Of a stretch of DNA of 64,000 bases, positions 23,855 through 38,800 are shown one piece after another. Origin of the DNA: Diploscapter coronatus (Eukaryota > Nematoda > Chromadorea > Rhabditida > Rhabditidae); assembly GCA_964036155.1 (NCBI GenBank), contig OZ038423.1, positions 2,557,249 to 2,621,248 on the forward strand, in the 5' to 3' direction. Numbering within the stretch: the stretch's first letter is position 1; each line of letters begins with the position of its first letter. The notes under the pieces were generated by a model. It was not told the DNA's origin, did not search any database, and saw nothing but the letters and a program-made list of their open reading frames with translations. Made by a program: the position numbers and the translations under genes.

Positions 23855-26800
23855 TCATCTGCCCGTGTTCGAGGGATACGCGTTAGCGGCGAGGTGCGAC
23901 ACCGTGTTATTCAGGGATCCGACCCAACCGGCTAGTCTGGAAAACATTAAATAGAAAAATAAAAATGGATACGCTATCAGAAAGTCAAATTGTCTTCGAA
24001 TTTATGGCGAAAAATTATATTATTATGATCAAATTTTTATCGAAAAGAAATTCCACCTGCTCTCCTCTTTATGAATGATGGCGTCGAGTTCCTTCTTGTC
24101 GAATTTAGCGACCGTGCCAATGACTCGCGCTAAGGTCTGAAATTTTTCATTTTATTGAAATTTCCATTCAGCGAAAGGAAGAGCATATCGTATAGTAATT
24201 ATAGAAAGGGTACAAATGAGCAAATAAAATGAAAAGGGTGTAAAAATATAAGATTTTTGAGGCTTATGAACAAATTAACATACCAACGCTTCATGGCCGA
24301 GGTTTTCTCGATTGAGCATGTACTGATAGAGGACGTTCTTGAGATATTCCGCTTCTGAAAAGATACAAAATTTATCAATTTTCAAACCCAGCCTCAATTT
24401 TAAGGGCCAGATTTAGAATTTTTATCCAAAAGTTATAATCGTTTTCGAAAATGGTCATTGTTTCTAGAGGCTGCGGAAATTTGTTCTTGTTTTGAAAATA
24501 AATAATTTATGAAAATTATATACCAGCTGGATCGGCGAAACCAGGGTGTTCGTCCAATCTGCCGCCGTTCACAGACACCGTTGCGGGCTGAGACTGAAAA
24601 CGGTTAAATTCTTTTACTGAAAAATCCTTGTTTCTTCTATTTTTCCTCACGTTTCAGCAATTTTCATATTTTGGAGATAGAATCCAATGCAGACTTGGGG
24701 CGTTTTTCGCCGAAAATATCCCTTATGCAGTGAATTATTCCAGTCAGTTTTGCATTACTGCCCTTAACTATGAGACAAGAGATGGTGATGACGACGAATT
24801 TTTGCGGTGGAAAATGTTGCAAGTCTGTTGAAAACCATTCTTAATAATCGAAAATAAAAGCCATTCAAAACTTTTTAATATATGATTCAGAAATCAGCTC
24901 ATTTTCTTTTCCAAACCCCTTTTATATTTCATTGGAGCATGCATTTAAATAAAAAATAAATAAATTTAAAAAATTAAACTTTCTAAAAAAGATCCTACTT
25001 TTCCCTTCTGCGCCGTTTCGAAAGCCCTTTCTAGCCTTGCCTTCTCGTCCCTCAGCTCGTCCAAGTCCTTGTGACAAGCGGCCAGCTTGTTCCGCATCGA
25101 CTCCAGCTCCTCGGAATGCTGAAAATTAAGCAGATTCTAATTTTTAGAGGTAATCTTGGAAACTTGATCTAACAAGGAAAACTATCAGTGTTACTCATAG
25201 TCTGTTCATATTTGCAGGGTAAGTCAACTCGGACATGCTGATAAATGATATCAGGTTCAAAAGTGCCCTCCGTTCATCATGCTTCCAAGATTTGGCCTCA
25301 AACTTTCTCCTTTCAAAACTGGCTTCTGCAGCGAGTAATGACAGTGTCAACGCTAATTTCGCATTGTTAATGTTTGCAAAGTAAAGGAAAGAGGTAAACT
25401 TTGGTGCAAACTCCTGGGAGCAGGATGCGCGAAGGGCACTTTTGAACCTGATATCCTTTATCAGCATATCCGAGCTGACCTACCCTGCAAATATGAGCCG
25501 ATTCTGTAAGTAACACACTGATAGCTCCCCTTGTAAGGGCATTTTCTACTATTTAAAAAAAAATGAAAATATCTAATCCTTTCCAAAATAAAGAAAGAAA
25601 AAAAATAACAAAGTCCGCTATCTGGAAATCGTATAACATTCAAGACCTCAAGGACAATTATTAAATGCGCGGGGCGTGTCTTTTCCATGCTATTTCTTTC
25701 AAATTTCATCCACTCGTCCATCTTCAACTAATAGAACTCCGCTATTTAGTAATTGCCCTTGAGGTCTTGAATATCGTGCGGTCTCTTCAGATAGCCTAGC
25801 AAGAATAAAACCCACATCGACAGTCCCCCTGCCCGCATCCTCCAGACTGTCTGCAGGTTTTCTGGGCGCAGCCGCAGTCGTTGTTTGGATGATCTTCGCG
25901 GAGAGGCCGCCCTCTTCGAGCGCTTTCCTCGCGGCATCCAGAGCCTCGGACTTTTCGTTCAATTCCACGTAGAGCTGCAAATTAGAATAATCAATATTTG
26001 ACCATTTTATCGTTTTAGTCCTTTCTTTATTTTTTAAACATTGTTTTACACTCGTTCAGTCAACATTAAACTGGAAATGAATAAGATTGTTTCCATTTGA
26101 CAGTTTTTGTTCTCGTCATTTTTCGATTATTTAAAATTATTTTTCATAAATCCTATCAATTCTTAGAATTTATTTTTAGCCTTTATTTTATTTCAAAGAA
26201 ACTATAATGTAGATACAATCGGAAGAGATAATTATCAAATTATAATGACCTATTTTCAGGGGGTTTTTCGAAACTTGTACAAATAGTTTCAAAACATCGA
26301 AAAGAATGAAATTTGGGGAAATGCCAACCTGTTTGACTTCCCTCTGCAGTTCCCTGACGACCTTCTTGCTCTCGGAGTCCTGCTTGGCGGCCGCCTTGCG
26401 GAACGACTCCTCGTTCGATTCGGACAGGGATTTGATCTAAAAATGATCAAATAATCTTTTTCACCTAAAACATGAGTTTTCCTATTTTTAGACTATGTGG
26501 TTAAGAAATGGAAATGGCACTATTTTCTGAATCCAAAGTAATACGTTCAGAAATTTTGAAACTTATTTTCATAATTTTAGCGACCACAATCTACAAAACA
26601 CATTCAAAGTAAATCGTGTTGTTCTTAAAATTTACCTTATATAAAGTCTAAATAATAAAAATAAAAAAATAAAAAAGAAATCCCACCTTCTCCTGCAGTT
26701 GCTCAATTTCCTCTTTGTTCTTCTCGAGGGCTTCCTGAAATCAAATTTACATACTATTTTTAACCTATAATTCTAAGCAATTTAAAATTCTAATAAATAA

Positions 26801-29800
26801 AAGTTTTAAAAATACCTGGAGTTTGCTCCTCTCCTCTTCCGATTCGGCCTTTTCCTCCTCGATTCTGGCGACCTCCTCTTCCAGCGACCAAATCTTCTTT
26901 TCGAGCTCATTCACTTTGGATGAAGACTAAAAATCAGTCTGATAGGTTTCAAAGAAACTTTAACCATTTCATCAAATTAAGTCGATAATGTGTCAACTGT
27001 GTGGTTCTAATAGTTTTAAAATAAAGTGAATTATGATATTCTTCGTATCTCACTAATATTTGAAGGTTTTCTTATAAGTTTCGAAACAAAATACATCAAA
27101 CTCGATCAGTTTCATAGTAATCGCCGTCTCCTGCACATGTTTGTCAACAGATAGTGAGAATAAATAAAAATTCTATTTCTCAGAAAATCGCCCCACCTTT
27201 TCCTCTCTGTACTTGGCCTCTTGTAGTTCCTTCTCGATGGTCTCCCTGAGAATTAGCTGTTGTTCGAGCTTGGCCTTGTCCACCACGATCGCATCGAACT
27301 TCTTCTCCACCTCGGCAAGCGAGGCGCGCAACTTTTCCACCTGAAAATTGACGATTATTCTTTAGTTCTGGGTGATTTACGTTGTTTTTTTATGGCTGAA
27401 GTTTGCCGTCAATTTTATGAAGACATTAATAAAATTCTTATATCGATAGCATTCAAAGAATAAAATACTAAATGTACCATTTGAAACTTACATCAAACAA
27501 ATAAACTCAACAAATTTTCAAAAACTCCTTCTTCAGATTCGAAAGCAGATAGCGCATTGAATGTTTGAGAACAAAGTTGTGAGACATGTTATATTGCAGC
27601 TTACGGTAGGAAATGCACATCTAGAAAAGTAATACATAAATTCAAACCTCAGCCTCAGCGCCCTGTTTTGCAGTTTGTGCCTCCTCGATCTTGCCGTCCA
27701 TCGTCTGCTTGAGTTTGGTCAATTTCTTCTCCGCCTTCTGCTTGATGTCGAGCACTGCAGCTTCGGTCGACTGGAAAAATCGATTTTTTATTCATTTTTC
27801 CTCAAAAGTTATGTTTTTCTTGAAAAAAAACTTTTCTCATTAAAAAAATGTAAGAAAAATGGGTTTTTCAGAGATAATCCGATGTGTTTGAATGCCTAAA
27901 CCCCAAATGAAACTCATGAAAAATCACTGACCTGAGAAGCACTAGCCCTGACGGTTTCAACTTGCTCCTCTTTCTGCTTGAGTTCTTCTTCCAGTTTGGA
28001 AACCTTTACTTCGAGCTCCTTTCTCATCTCTTCTGCAATAAAATTATTATTCTTTAAACTAGCACATTAACTCAATTAATTGAAACAATAAAATATCAAA
28101 AATTAATGCACTTTTAAAGTCGTAGTTAAAAAAGTTAGTTTTAATTTTAAAATCTGCTTTACCGGCTTTCCTCATCTTCTTCTCCTTGCCGTTCGCCACC
28201 AGCAACTCCTCTTTGACGGTTTCGAGGGCTTTCACGTATTGATTTCTGAATTTTTTAAATTAAAAAATGTTTGAAAAAACTCTTATGAAAATAGTAGAAT
28301 CTTTAAATTTCTAATGAATGCCTCTCACTTCAACAAAAATGATCTTACTTTTACTATAAATCAAATTTCTAAAAATTCGAACATTGTTTTAAATCGATAA
28401 AAACTTGGGAAAAATGAAATAAAAAAGTCCAACCTGACAATATTCTCCTCCTCCTTCTCCTTGTTTCTCTGTTCCTCGATTTTGCCGATTTGCGCGTGGA
28501 GTTTGTCGATCTCGGCCTGCAGCGATTCGATCGTTTTGGTTGACTTCTCCAATTCTTCGGCCGATTCACGGAGTTTCAGCTAAAAAGAATGAAATTTTCT
28601 TTATCTTTTTTGAGTTTTTATTATTTTTTGATTTTTGTATTTTTGATAATATTAGTAGATTGGGGTTAAAATATTCATCAACTCCCAGAACGCATGACTT
28701 CAAAGAGTAAAAAAGTACTTAGATAGGCTGAAAATTTTGCTAAAAATGAATAAGTTTCATAGGATATCGTAAGTTTGAAAAAAGAAACAATTTTTAGTAG
28801 ACTTGCTTCATTTATAGCCTTAAAACCAATAAAAGTTATTAACCTTCGTCTGGTCCTCTCGCTCATTCAACTCGGCGATCTTCTTGTCGGTCGCATCGCG
28901 TAGCGCCTTCAACTCGTCCCGGAGTGAGGAAACCAGCTCTTCCTAAAAAACAACACCTTTTTCGGCAACCTGGAAAAGAACAAAACAGCAAGACGACAAG
29001 AAATACGAAATAGTATAGGGTAGGGTAGGGGAAAGATCTTGTTTCTTCTCCAATACCACTTCTTCGTCCTATATCGTCTTGTTGTCTTGCTTTTTTCCAG
29101 GTTGGTCTTTTCCATTTTTGAAAAATAAATAATATAACCCAAAAAGCAAATGATCAACCAAAAACTGTATGGTATAAGTTTCAAGATTTTTGAAATGTTG
29201 TAATTTAGATTTTTATCGCAGATATATCTTGTAAAAATGAACATTTTGATAATTTGATGCCGTCCTGAAAAGATACGATATCAGTAAAAATTCTCTGACT
29301 TTTTGGTTGACGATTTACTTAAAGCATATTTAAGGCACATTTTCTAGAAATTCGAGTACTTTTCTAATTTATGAAAAGTTAGGGAAAAGTACTCGGAATG
29401 CATCTTTCAAAACTTTCGAAAATGGACTGGCCTTTGCTAGGAACTCAATTCGCATTTTCTCGTTAATGGCCTCTAGCTCCCCAACCCGCTGATGGTCGGC
29501 CGATGCCTAGAAAATTCAGGGTCAAAATCAAAGATGCACGGGAAAAGCGGGATGAATTACAAGTTCCCAACAAAGACCCCGGATTTTGGATAAAGTCCCT
29601 GATAAAAATCGGTCTTCTAGTTCTATCAGAAACTTTATCAGATAAAGTACATTTGAAATGCAAATTTAGGTATTTTGGAGGTCTAGAAAATTAAAAACTC
29701 AGAAAGCCAAGTTAGGGAATGTAAAAATCACCTCAATCTTCTAAATTACAACATAAAGATTATCTTGTAAGTTTCAAAAACCTCCAAAACAGCATTATTT

Positions 29801-32800
29801 TCAAGGAAAAACTCATAGAAAAGAGATTTTGTTGTCAAAAATTCCCCAAAGTGCCTACCTCGTCAGATCGAACGTCTTTCTGCTTTGCCAACTTCTCTTC
29901 GAGCGCGGATTTGTCGATGGTCAGCACCTCGTTCAGCTCTTCGAGCAGCTTCTTTTCTTCTTTCAGCTGGAAAATGACATTTTTTCAATTTCCGAAAGAA
30001 ATTATGTTTCAAAAACTATTCTCGTCATTTCAAACGAAAATAACATCAAGTCTATTCCTCCTTTTTAGCCACATTATCGTTTCACTTATTAGATCAAAAA
30101 TTCTCCAAAAACTACATCTTTGATTTTTTTTTCGAAACTATGTAAACTTTCAAAAATTTATAAATAAACATTAAAAACCCGACCTCCTCGATCTGTTTCT
30201 CCAACAGGAGTCTCTGCTGCCGAACGATGTCGAGTTCCTCTTTGAGTCGCTGTTTCTGGGCTTCGAATTCTGCCTGGATTTGGGCATTCTCAGCCCCCCG
30301 TTGCCTTTCCGCCTCGGCCCTCGAATTCTCGTCCGCGTCTCGACCCGACAGACTCTCGCGCAGGTGGGCGATCTGCAAATTGGTATTTGAATGTTTTTTC
30401 CGGAATTCGAGAATTTGAATAAACTTTAAAATACCTCTTGTTCGAATCCGTCGTTTTCCTTCCTGATCTTCTCGTTTTCCCCTTCCAGATTTTCGATGAT
30501 CGTCTTCGTCTCGGTCTGCAGGGCGGTCAGCCTTTCCACGACATCCAAGCGCTTTTTCTGAAAATCCAAATTTATTTTTTCGCCAGAAGATAAAATATAT
30601 TTCACGAAAGAATAAGCTAAAACCAGCCATGTTCATGAATTCATTCCGTATTTTCGATTGCAACAGTTTGCATATTAACTTTGGCAAAATAATGCTAACA
30701 TTGATGTAGAGTCCCCAAATAGATTTGGTCAACTAATGTTCTGGACAATTTTTGTGCAGAAATATCATTAAAGCGGTAAATAATACTTTTGTGAAGAACA
30801 AATAAAATCAAAAATTTTCCTAGCCGAAAGAATCTCAAGCGTTGCATACGTAGATCTAGCAGATTGAATAATATCATCAAAAATGGAACAAAACGTAATA
30901 CTTCAAAAAATGGAAATTTCCCACCTCAGCCTCTTCAGAACTTCTCCTGACAGATTCCATGTTTTCTTCCGACTCGGTCAATTTCGCACGCAATTCGCCC
31001 GTCATCGTTCGCTCCTGATCCAACTCTTCTGAAAATCGAGGGATATTTGAAAAATTAAAAACTTCGCAACCTAAAGAGATAGAATGTGTGGTCAGGAGAG
31101 GATAGAGGAGAAACGGGGAATGCTTTCCTCGTCTCTTATACTATTTCACAAGGTGCGAGGTAGTAAAATTTCAGGTTATTCAAGTTACCAAATTTTGTAT
31201 ATTTTAAAAACGCATTTCCAGATGTTTCAAAATCATCTCAAAGAGTCGGCAAATTCAAAAGTTTCAATTGTTGCATATATATAATTTATTGTTTCAATAC
31301 TTTCATTCATAATTTCCCTAATTATCTCGTTCAGGGATGAAAAGTTTGGCTCAAATGCCGGCCTGGACTCAATCAACCCAGGCCTGGACCTGGACCTGGG
31401 CCTGGGTGGGCATCAAGACCTGGGCCCGGGCCGGCCTGGACCTGGTCAACCCGGGCCTGGACCTGGACCTGGGCCTGGGTGTTCTCAAAGTCTGGGCCTG
31501 GACCGGCCTGGGACCTGAAAACCAGGTCCAGGTCCAGGCCGGCCCCAGGCCCTGGTCCAAACTTTTCATCCCTGATCTCGTTAATTACTCTAATTATTTC
31601 GTTAACTATCGCTAATTAACTCACCGCTTAATCGCGTGATTTCGGCGGATAATTGGTGAATGGTAGGTGGGGTCTGCTGTAACTCTGGTTGATTGTTGAA
31701 CTCTCCCCAGCCGCTGGCCTCGACGCCGGATAAATGAATCAGCTGCTCTTCGGATTGGGAATTATCCGTATTCTAAAATTTTTCAATTTTCAAGAAATTC
31801 TAAATTTCGCTAAATTTTTTGATTTTTTTCCAATTTCTTCAAAATGTGTAAGTTTCAGAAGATTTAGATGTGGTTAACTAGAAGGATGATTTTTCTATTA
31901 ACTCCTTCGAGAATTGATAATTAGCGTAACTCAATAAAGCAATTAAAAATTTCAAATATGCAAGAAGATATGAAATAGCTTGAAACTAAAGAAGCAATTC
32001 TATGTTCAGCGATACAGTAGCTTGAATGATTATTTTCCAAACTTATTCATACCGTCCTCTCTTCCGAGGTCGACGATTTGAGAAGGCCACTTTCTTCGAC
32101 ACGGCGCTTTTCTTCAAGGAATTCATCTCGTTCTTCTGAAATTTAAACAATTATCAAAAATTTGCAGAAAAAAGCATTCTTCATAACAACTCTAAATTCG
32201 TTATCAATATCCTCAAGAATAAAAAAGATTTTTTCAGTAAATCTTCTTTCAAAAAATGCTCTTCTCCTGCAGAAAATTAAAAATTTCCGAGCAAAAGGTC
32301 GCATTTTTTATAGTAATCTTCAAAAATTCTTACTCGTCAATTTCGCTTCATTTGAAACCCAAAATTTCGAAAAAGTCTCATTTCTTACAGAATCGTAAAA
32401 AATGAAAAATCCTTACTCTTCAACCTCTCCTCAGCCAATTTGGTCTCATTCGCCAATTCGTTGACCCTGAGTTCGATGGCGTCCCTCTGCCTCCTCGTCT
32501 CTTCCAACTCCTTCTGCAAGTCCTCGTGCAGAGCCAACACGTCGCGAGCCGCCGCAAGCTCGGTCTGCAAATAATTTTGGACTGAGTTTCAGAATTTTTA
32601 AAAAGCCATTCGTATTAAATTTACGGTACCAGTAATAAATAGGAAGAAATAATACAAGTTTCCGATTTTTTGTAATTAGGAAATATTTTTAGAGAGTTAT
32701 AGGATGAAATCTTAAAGTGGCCAGACAATAATTTTTCAGATAAGTTGCAAGTTTTTTTAAGATAAAAAGTTGCCCACCTTCAATCCCTCGCATTCCTTCT

Positions 32801-35800
32801 GCATTTGCTTCATTCGATCATCCTTCTCATTCAACGCCTCATTCGCCTTCGACAACTTCTCTAGCAACTCAGAGACTTCGTGACGGGACCTGAAATTTTG
32901 TGAAATTAGGAAAAATATATCAGGCGGTTTTAAAGAACTATCCTTAATGTGACCAGAGATAATTGAAAAGGTATATTCAAGAGGGTTTAAGGGTTATTCT
33001 TTATCGTGTGATGAGAGAGAGGTTGCAAAAATTATGTTAGGTGGATTTTACTGATATCTTTTATCATGTAAGATAGATGGGTTAAGAAAATAGTTACACT
33101 ATCAGGTTTAGAGAATTACTCTTTATTATCGTGCAAAGATAGAAATGAAAATTTTAGTCTCGAAAAGTTTGCCCATTAATTACCCCTCTTCTATCTTTTA
33201 TTCCCTGGACCTAATATTTTATTCCATGCTCGTCCATCCTGCTATTTTATGCAAAGAGGTGGAAATAAAAAGAAAAAATGCCCAGAAAGGAGAAAAAATC
33301 GACTAAAATGTAATTAGGAGTGCTCAAAATGGGAGTCCGTATGTTTTTCCCCTTTTTTCCTTTTATGTTTAGAAGGGGGAAGAGAGGGAAGAAATGTGGG
33401 CTCCGAAAGTGAAAAGAGACTAGGCAAGACACAGGAAATGTGATTGACAAAGCAAGTGGTTCGAGAGAAAGAAAAGAGGCAGAAAAGAAGGAAATAGTAT
33501 CGAATTTTGAGAGGAAAAGAAGGAGCAAGTAGGGAAATAGAATAGCAAATTTCATATCGGAATGTGCCATCTTATGAGGTGGAACTCATGTGCGAGAAAT
33601 ATGAAGAAAGAAAGAAATAAAAGATATCGAATTCAAAATATCTCTCCTTAGAAAATTGCTTGAACCCTTTAAGCCCCTAGCCTTGGAGGTCAAAGTTTAT
33701 GCAAATAGAACAAATGGAGGGAAAGATGGTAGAATTAGGACCAGAATTTAATTATGAAAAATCTAGTCCAGAAATTCAAAGCAATAAAGTCAAAAAGTGG
33801 TCTAATTCTAATGAGTACTTTGAACCTCAAAATTCATCGCCTATCACTATCTCCGATCTAAAATGTAAGCCCATCCTACTCAAGCCTAGGGATGCAATAT
33901 CGTTGAAATCCGAGAGCGAGACCTATCCCTATCCCTAGCCATTCTATTTTCTAGTAGTATCTCGCACGAAGGCTCGAAAGCTGAGATCCTGTCATTATGA
34001 GCTATGAAGAAAAGATTATAAGAAAAGAGAGTGATAGAGAAAAAGGGTGCATCAAATAAGGAAAGGCTAGATAAAAAACGAAGATAACAAATTTGGGAAA
34101 GAATTTTAGAGGCAATAAAGAAGTCTAATTAGCCCAATCTTAAAATAAACACATCTTTAATGATTTTGAAGCCGAATTTCAGATTTTTTTTTCAAAAAAT
34201 TCAACATTTATAGAAATTTCGACGACTATGTTATGCTTCAAAATTTTACAAGAGATGCTTTCAAAACAATAGTTATGATGGACTCGAAAATAAGATGATT
34301 TATCTAAGATAACCTTAAAATTGAATATCACTGTCAAAGCATTTCCTGATTGTGTGAAGTCAAGAAAGAAAAAGATCATGGAAAAGATGAGAGATGAAAG
34401 TAGCAGAGAGAAAGAAAATGCAATTTAGCTGGCTCGACAATGAATTAGGCGGTAATGAGTCAAATGAGTCAAGGCGAGAAAGAGGGAGAGAGATAATGAG
34501 AGAAAGAGAAAAAGGGAGAAATAATGTTACCAAATAGGGTAAATTGGGTAGGGAATAGCAATAAACCATCGGTTTCATTGTGGCAGAGCATAAACATTTT
34601 GACGAGATATATTGCGACCGGGTTAATTCGACTTCGCGCATATGTTTCGGAAAATGATGCTTCAAAACAGAATAAGAATGATTAGTAAGGATAGGCCTTA
34701 TCTTGCAAAATGTAACCATTTCAATTAGCGTTTACCATTTGAACTAAGACATATGTTTCAAAAAGAACGGTAAAAGATCTACAGAGATGCATAATTGCAT
34801 ATTCAATATTAGCTGATGACGATTAGTTGGCTAAAATCGCTATACTAATTTCTATGAAATTTCGTCGACAAAGCGCAAGCAGCATCAAAAGACAGGAATT
34901 CCAAACAATAAAAAGCTCACTCTTCCAGTTGCTGCTCCCATTCCTGTCCTCCCTGGTTTTCCATTTCGAGCTGCTGCAGTTTCTGGTTGACCTGTAATCA
35001 AATAATCATCAAATTCGCATTCGTTTTGAAATCTGAGCTAACTTCAATACTGGGCTCGACTTATGCATGAATCGTAACATTTTTAGTCCAGAGGTTTCTT
35101 TTGTTTTTATTTATGGATAAAATTGTATATAAGCGAGAATATTGATGGGTCAGCGTTCCTGTATACAAGTAATCTATTTCACCTGCTGAATTTCGTCTTC
35201 CAGCTCAGCATTTTTCGATCGCACATTCTCACTCTCCAGGTAGAGGTGCTCGTATCTGAAAAATTTGAAGTAAACAAAACCCACCTTCAATACTTTGAAT
35301 AAGCTTCAAAAGAATTCGTAATAAAAAAGCTGATTTTCAACAGTCAATCGATCGACTTTGTTGGTGAAAATTTAAAAAAAATATATATATAAATATTTAA
35401 ATAAAATTGTTGATAAAAATAACCTCTGCGCGGCAGCGTGGGCCTCGATTTCATTGTGCTCTTTGAGCTGCTTGATTTGATCCTCGAATTCGGCCGTCAA
35501 GCGCTCGATTTCTTCCTGATGTTTTTCGAGCAGATCGTTTTGAGCGGACTGAAAAAATGCTTAAAAATACAAAAAAAATCGATTCTTGTACAGAACCAAG
35601 GAAGGTTTAAGTTAGTATGATCTTACGACCTACCCTTCTATACGTATTTTAAATATGCCTCAAAACCTCCCTGGGTCTATCTTGGATTCACCTTACTTCG
35701 AGAAGAAAGAATTTGAAAATATTAGACTAGACGATGTTTAGTGATTAGGTTTTCATATTTGTTTGTCTATTGTTTTTTTCCATACAAACGGCTTTAAAAT

Positions 35801-38800
35801 TAGACAAATTCTATCACCAAAACCCCCAATGAATTTCTAAAACTTACATAAAATATCTTATCTTTTCGCGATTTTCGAAATATCGACAAGACCCTCGACA
35901 ATTTTCTAGTCTTTTTCTTCTTTTTCGCCAGAAATTTAAAAATTAGAAAGAAAGAAAAGCATCTTTAAAAATCGGAAAGTTTACCCATTTCATCACGATT
36001 TAATTTCTCAAAGTGGTTGAATTTGGCAATTTTTCGAGGATAAAAAGGATGAACTTTGCAAAGAAAAAACCCCTAGAATTTACCTGAGAGTGTTGTTCCT
36101 GAACTAGGGAGACCTTAGTTTGTTCTGCTTCTTTCGCCTTTTCATTCGCTTCTTTTTGAAGGAGCTCGATTTTTTCCTGACTCGATTCGAGTTTTTCCTC
36201 CAATTTAGAGACATTCTGAGAAGCGGTGTCGAAAGATGATTGCTGCAATTTTGAAAATAAGTTTTAAAATATTTGAAAATCATTTGCCATCCAAGTTCAG
36301 TTAGTCATTGATTTCAAAGATCATCTAACATCGAAAGAAGATTTTCATGAATTTTTAAAATTTCGAAGTAAGTTTCAGATTTTCAAGAAAATCCGTCTTT
36401 TTTTCTAGGAAACTAATAGGCAGTAGAAACACGAAAACCACATTTCCATGAAAATTTAATTTTATCTTCAAGATATTTTTCAAAAGTAAAAAATCCCTAC
36501 CAATTTTCCGAATTCCTCCGCCTTTTCTTGAATTACTCTTTCGTGTTCTTCCTTCATCGCTTCCATCTTCTCTTGCCACTCCTTTTCCAGGGCCTCTCGT
36601 CTCTTTTCAGATTCATCTTGGACTGCCTTAATTATTATAGTTAATTAAGTACCTCAATTATATTTAATTATCCTAACTAATTATTGTTAATCACCCAACA
36701 ACAAAGACAAAAAATAGCATAGGCATGCGGGGTTTGCGAAAATTAAGAAAAAACTACCTTGACCCCCTGTGTCTTTGCTTCGGAAAGTTTCTCAATCATG
36801 TCGGATTTTTCCGCTTCTAGGGCCTGAAATTGACTTTTTTGACCTCACAAAAATTTAGCACAATGGTTTAGAAGCGAATTCCTCAAACAAGCCACAATAG
36901 CTATTCCAGTATGTGAGAAAAAAAACTTAATACTTTCGAAATAATAATAAGTATACGATTTTTTGAAACATAGGGAATAAACATTTTAGTGACACTACGA
37001 AAAATGGCACTTTTCAACAATTTTATCGACAAAAGTCACGAAACATGATTCTTTCGAAAATTCTTAAAAATACCGTATCTCAAAATCAATCAAATACGGT
37101 ATTTTACAGTAATTCCCCAAAAATTACCCTCGTAACGGCTTGCAGTTCGTCGACTTTCTTCTGCCATCGCTCATTCGCCTGACCGTCCTGGATTTCGAGG
37201 GCTCGATTTTTGGATCGCAAGGATTCGATCTGCAAAAATGATACCGTATACCAAACAGGACTGTGAAAATAGGCCCGAAATTGAAATTCTCATTTTTGCA
37301 TGAAAAATTAGAATAAATTAAACTTTAAAGATTCTACAGGCCTATCTACCGTTTCCCAAGCATAGAATCAAGCGGACTACCACCAAATATTATTTTTAAG
37401 AAGGAATAAATAAGTGGAAATTCACCAGAAGTTTTCAAAAGCATATTTTTATGGTGCATTTACTCCGAATTAAAAAAATCGACAATTACCTCTCTATCCT
37501 TGTTCTCTAAAGCGGCATGCATTTCTGCTTTTGTCGTGGCGAGTTGGATCGCGTGGTCGGCCTCGAGCTGATATTTTAGAAAATAGATAAGTTTCAGTAA
37601 TTCTCAAATTTAATGAAATATTCTTTTCGGTAATCCGTAGTGTTCTTTTGAACAACTTTTCAAAAATTATAAATGTTCACCTTGTTGATTCTTGCCGTCC
37701 ACTCTTCTTCCACCTTGTCGATTCTTTCTTTCCATTCAGCCGCTACTCGATCCGTTTCAAGCGAAATCAGACTTTGCTGAAATTTCAACTTTTTCAAATG
37801 TTCAAAAACCTCTAAATAGTATATCAGTTCTTTATATCAAATTGCTTTTTTAGGACATTTTTTAAGATCTACACAAGAAAAAAGAACAGAAAATTTCAAG
37901 GATTTTTCAATTTCATGCAACAAAAATACAAGTAAATCCAACCTCAGCATTCTCGCCCTGCGACGCCTGTTTGATTTGCTCGTTTTCATCGGTCAGCTCC
38001 TTGATTTTGGCCCGATTTTTCTTGATCTCCGCGACGCATTTGTCCAATTTCTCCTTGTAATCAGCGATTTTCGCTTCATTCTGAAAAATCGATTAATTTT
38101 TCAACAAAAGTATTTTTTGTCAGAAAATAAATGTTCTGGCCAAAATCGAGAAAAAGTCTTATTTTCAGAAATTCGTAGGAGATAGCATCTATGCTAAGCT
38201 CAAAAATTGAACAATCCAAAATTATAGTCCACCTCGCTATCCACTGCGCCACTTTGAGCCTTGGCCAATTTCTCTGACAGCGTCTTCTTCTCCTCGCGGA
38301 GTTTTTCGATCCGCTTCAAGGCTTTGTCCTGTGTCTGGGCGAGGACGGTCTGAAATATCAATTGTTGAAAAATGTGTCAAATAAAAAGTTAAACACAGGT
38401 TTATTTTAGATCTTCAATCTGTTGATCTAATGTTTCGAATTCAAAAAGCTTACAAAAACTGGTCTTTTGAAAACAAAAAACTACTATCCATGAATAGAAA
38501 TAAAATAAATTTAAAAAAATCCCATTCTTTTTATTTTTCTAAGTGAAAGAGTGACAATTTTACCCTGCACTTGTTATTCTCCGTGACGACTTCATTGTAG
38601 CGTCTGACCATGTCCCTGTACTTGTCCTTGTAGTTCGACGCTCGATTTTGGAGCTTGAAGAGAGCGGTCGAGACCTGCAAATCATAACATTTTCAGCTTT
38701 GCAAAAACTGTTCAAAAAGGGTTTTGAAAAATTTGAAGTCTAGACTTTTTTCTCCTCTATTCGGAATAAAATTTGACGACTTTATGAAAAACAGTTCTCC

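Noticed and set aside
31337..31615. Frame rich in W, T and L repeats on both strands
   Set aside because: It is produced by the CCTGGACC repeat in the hAT element.
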